From CAIZQW01 sp037133395 (GTDB lineage: Bacteria > Verrucomicrobiota > Kiritimatiellia > RFP12 > UBA1067), in NCBI GenBank assembly GCA_037133395.1, contig JBAXOG010000128.1, forward strand, positions 1 to 14,554: DNA of 14,554 nucleotides. The letters run 5' to 3'. A program made the translations under genes and the position numbers. Below are positions 13,543 to 14,554 of this stretch, one piece after another. The notes below the pieces were generated by a model that saw only the letters and a list, made by a program, of their open reading frames with translations, ran no database searches and had not been told where the DNA came from. Numbering within the stretch: position 1 is the first letter of the stretch; each line of letters begins with the position of its first letter.

Positions 13543-13905
13543 ATGAGCGAGGTTATTTGCAAGTATTGTGGACGTGAATACAGGGACATTGCATCGATGA
13601 CGCTGAATAGTTGTAGCCGTCATCCTGAAGGGCGAGGTAAACATGCACCGTTTGACGGTGAAATTGGGGATGTGTATATTTGTAAGTACTGTGGCAGAGA
13701 ATACCGGGATATAGCTGCGATGACCCTGAACTCCTGCCAACGTCACCCAGATGGCAAAGGGCCACATAGTCCATACGAGGGTGGCGAAAAAGAAAGGTAC
13801 ACCTGTAAGTACTGTGGCAGAGAATACCGGGATATAGCTGCGATGACAATGAACTCCTGCCCCCGTCACCTAGATGGCAAAGGTCCACATAGCCCAGCGC
13901 GGTAA
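13543..13905 (+). CDS. Three-repeat zinc-finger protein (120 aa)
   Basis: The whole protein is three copies of a 41-residue unit beginning CKYCGREYRDIA. Each unit has C-x2-C-x14-C-x2-H followed by another His six residues later: Cys6/9/24-His27-His34, Cys47/50/65-His68-His75, Cys88/91/106-His109-His116. One zinc per unit (C-C-C-H) is the natural reading. The RHP-x-GKGPHSP segment after each finger resembles small Zn-ribbon proteins I have seen in gut and Verrucomicrobia-like genomes, but I know no function. GGAGG lies 7 bases before the ATG. It is flanked by its own candidate promoter and an orphan gene 68 bases downstream. Confidence 0.85.
   Translation: MSEVICKYCGREYRDIASMTLNSCSRHPEGRGKHAPFDGEIGDVYICKYCGREYRDIAAMTLNSCQRHPDGKGPHSPYEGGEKERYTCKYCGREYRDIAAMTMNSCPRHLDGKGPHSPAR
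13558..13905 (+). repeat. 123-bp tandem repeat encoding the zinc fingers
   Basis: Units start at 13558, 13681 and 13804. Units 2 and 3 are identical over their first 44 bases and nearly so throughout, while unit 1 encodes almost the same protein with many synonymous changes. Units 2 and 3 therefore arose by a recent duplication, and the older unit has been held by selection on the protein. Confidence 0.9.
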
Positions 13906-13973
13906 GACAGCAGGCTAGACTAGGCTTGTGGTAGCAAAGATAGAACTTCCATTCTTGAATCATAGGAGTAGCC

Positions 13974-14507
13974 ATGAAAGAAATTGGTAATTTTCCCATT
14001 ACTACGGTAGTTATGAGTAATTATGCAAGAAAGCAAATTGAAAAACTGCGCGTTAAAAAAGCCGAAGAAGATGAAATAAGGAAAATAGATGAACTACGGT
14101 CTAAGCCGCAAACAACTCCTTATAAAGCAATAGCATATGTGAAAGATGTTTATCGCCGTGTTGTCGATAATGGATATGTTAAACAAGGTATAAAGTCACA
14201 TGAAGCTGGAAAGTTTGAACAAGAAAATCCTTTGGCAAAGGGCGGTCATGGAACATATGCCATTCATGAGTATGGAGGTACTCAGCTTAGCGTCGAGTTA
14301 AACGTTCCCGGAAAGCAACCATTCTTCGTAAATGTGCGGCCCAGAGTTTTGGAAATTAACCATTTAAAAAGACTTGTAGATTCCCAAATCGAAATACTTA
14401 AGAGGAATAATGTTGGAAGAAGACTTGAAGTTATCGTGGTTGACACGACGAGCAGGTATCACGGAGACTTAGTGGATATAGATAGTGTAATTAATCAGCT
14501 TCACTAG
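13974..14507 (+). CDS. Orphan protein of unknown function (177 aa)
   Basis: AGGAG lies 5 bases before the ATG; an alternative in-frame ATG occurs at residue 14. The N-terminal 45 residues are charged and helical, possibly a short coiled coil (ARKQIEKLRVKKAEEDEIRK). Residues 48-75 look like a helix (YKAIAYVKDVYRRVVDNGYV). Residues 92-175 appear alpha/beta with strands QLSVELNV, PFFVNVRP and RLEVIVVD around a helix (HLKRLVDSQIEILKR). No signal, membrane segment or known motif is visible. The gene is clearly AT-richer than the genes at the left end of the window. It lies 68 bases after the zinc-repeat gene on the same strand. Confidence 0.75.
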   Translation: MKEIGNFPITTVVMSNYARKQIEKLRVKKAEEDEIRKIDELRSKPQTTPYKAIAYVKDVYRRVVDNGYVKQGIKSHEAGKFEQENPLAKGGHGTYAIHEYGGTQLSVELNVPGKQPFFVNVRPRVLEINHLKRLVDSQIEILKRNNVGRRLEVIVVDTTSRYHGDLVDIDSVINQLH

Positions 14508-14523
14508 CATCCCATAGGGGATG
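14508..14523 (+). other. Hairpin directly after the last stop
   Basis: CATCCC-ATAG-GGGATG is a perfect 6-bp stem starting at the base after the TAG. AAAAC follows rather than a T-run, so it is not a standard intrinsic terminator on the plus strand. It may be a transcript-end hairpin acting with a factor, or part of an element that continues beyond the window. Confidence 0.35.
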
Positions 14524-14554
14524 AAAACAGGCACTCCGCCCCCTTTCCCCCATT

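Noticed and set aside
14508..14528. Palindrome followed by GAAAAC, resembling the end of a CRISPR repeat
   Set aside because: Only one copy is visible and the window ends 26 bases later, so no repeat-spacer pattern can be shown; no cas gene is present. A look past 14554 would settle it.
1..14554. Insertion-sequence ends or a transposase linking the cargo blocks
   Set aside because: No transposase or integrase motif was found on either strand and no matching terminal inverted repeats flank the blocks.

Overview
The window is a mosaic: a phage-like structural gene block at the left, then several strand-switching accessory gene blocks. No rRNA, tRNA, integrase, transposase or CRISPR array is visible. 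The host cannot be named securely. A Verrucomicrobiota/Lentisphaerota-type bacterium is my best inference. It rests on the BspA-type leucine-rich-repeat protein (residues ending in a YYLPG..GW motif), the Ig/TIG-rich secreted protein, and two outer-membrane-type lipoproteins that imply a diderm envelope.

Layout. (1) 71-2943, plus strand: three tightly packed genes with good ribosome binding sites. They are a small protein, a 558-aa protein resembling the C-terminal part of large polyvalent phage proteins, and a Mu gpI-like head protease/scaffold protein that carries a C-terminal Cys-rich tail resembling the end of MuF/SPP1-gp7 minor head proteins. (2) 3043-7373, minus strand: two transcription units separated by a strong intrinsic terminator at 6500-6530. 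The first encodes a two-TM membrane protein and a lipoprotein. The second encodes a CsgG-family lipoprotein with a FlgT-C-like tail, a small lipoprotein, and a large secreted CHAP-domain amidase with two TIG domains. (3) 7761-7928: a 5'-truncated second copy of the Cys-rich tail of the phage protein. (4) 8171-10414, plus strand, AT-richer: a membrane protein and a secreted Ig + LRR protein. (5) 10602-10903: a third, longer copy of the phage tail module, broken by a 2-nt insertion. (6) 11111-12014, minus strand: a DEDDh exonuclease and a small helical protein. (7) 12489-14507, plus strand: a mini DnaJ-type zinc finger, a DnaB-helicase derivative that has lost key ATPase residues, a protein made of three 41-aa zinc-finger repeats, and an orphan AT-rich gene.

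The most interesting signal is the repeated architecture. The 3' end of one phage gene occurs three times. All copies share the same 3' end and have different 5' break points, and together they bracket two unrelated cargo blocks. In addition, a degenerate ~44-60 bp non-coding repeat with a TATA-containing core occurs at 7648, 10520 and 12184. It lies just upstream of both truncated phage-module copies and in the leader region of the zinc-finger/DnaB-like pair. I read this as a recombination hot spot or cassette-accumulation site built on a phage head gene. That reading is inference; the repeats themselves are directly visible.

The gene blocks seem functionally independent. The minus-strand block at 3-7 kb is a cell-envelope/secretion set, the 8-10 kb block encodes surface proteins, and the right end holds nucleic-acid-associated or zinc-binding proteins.
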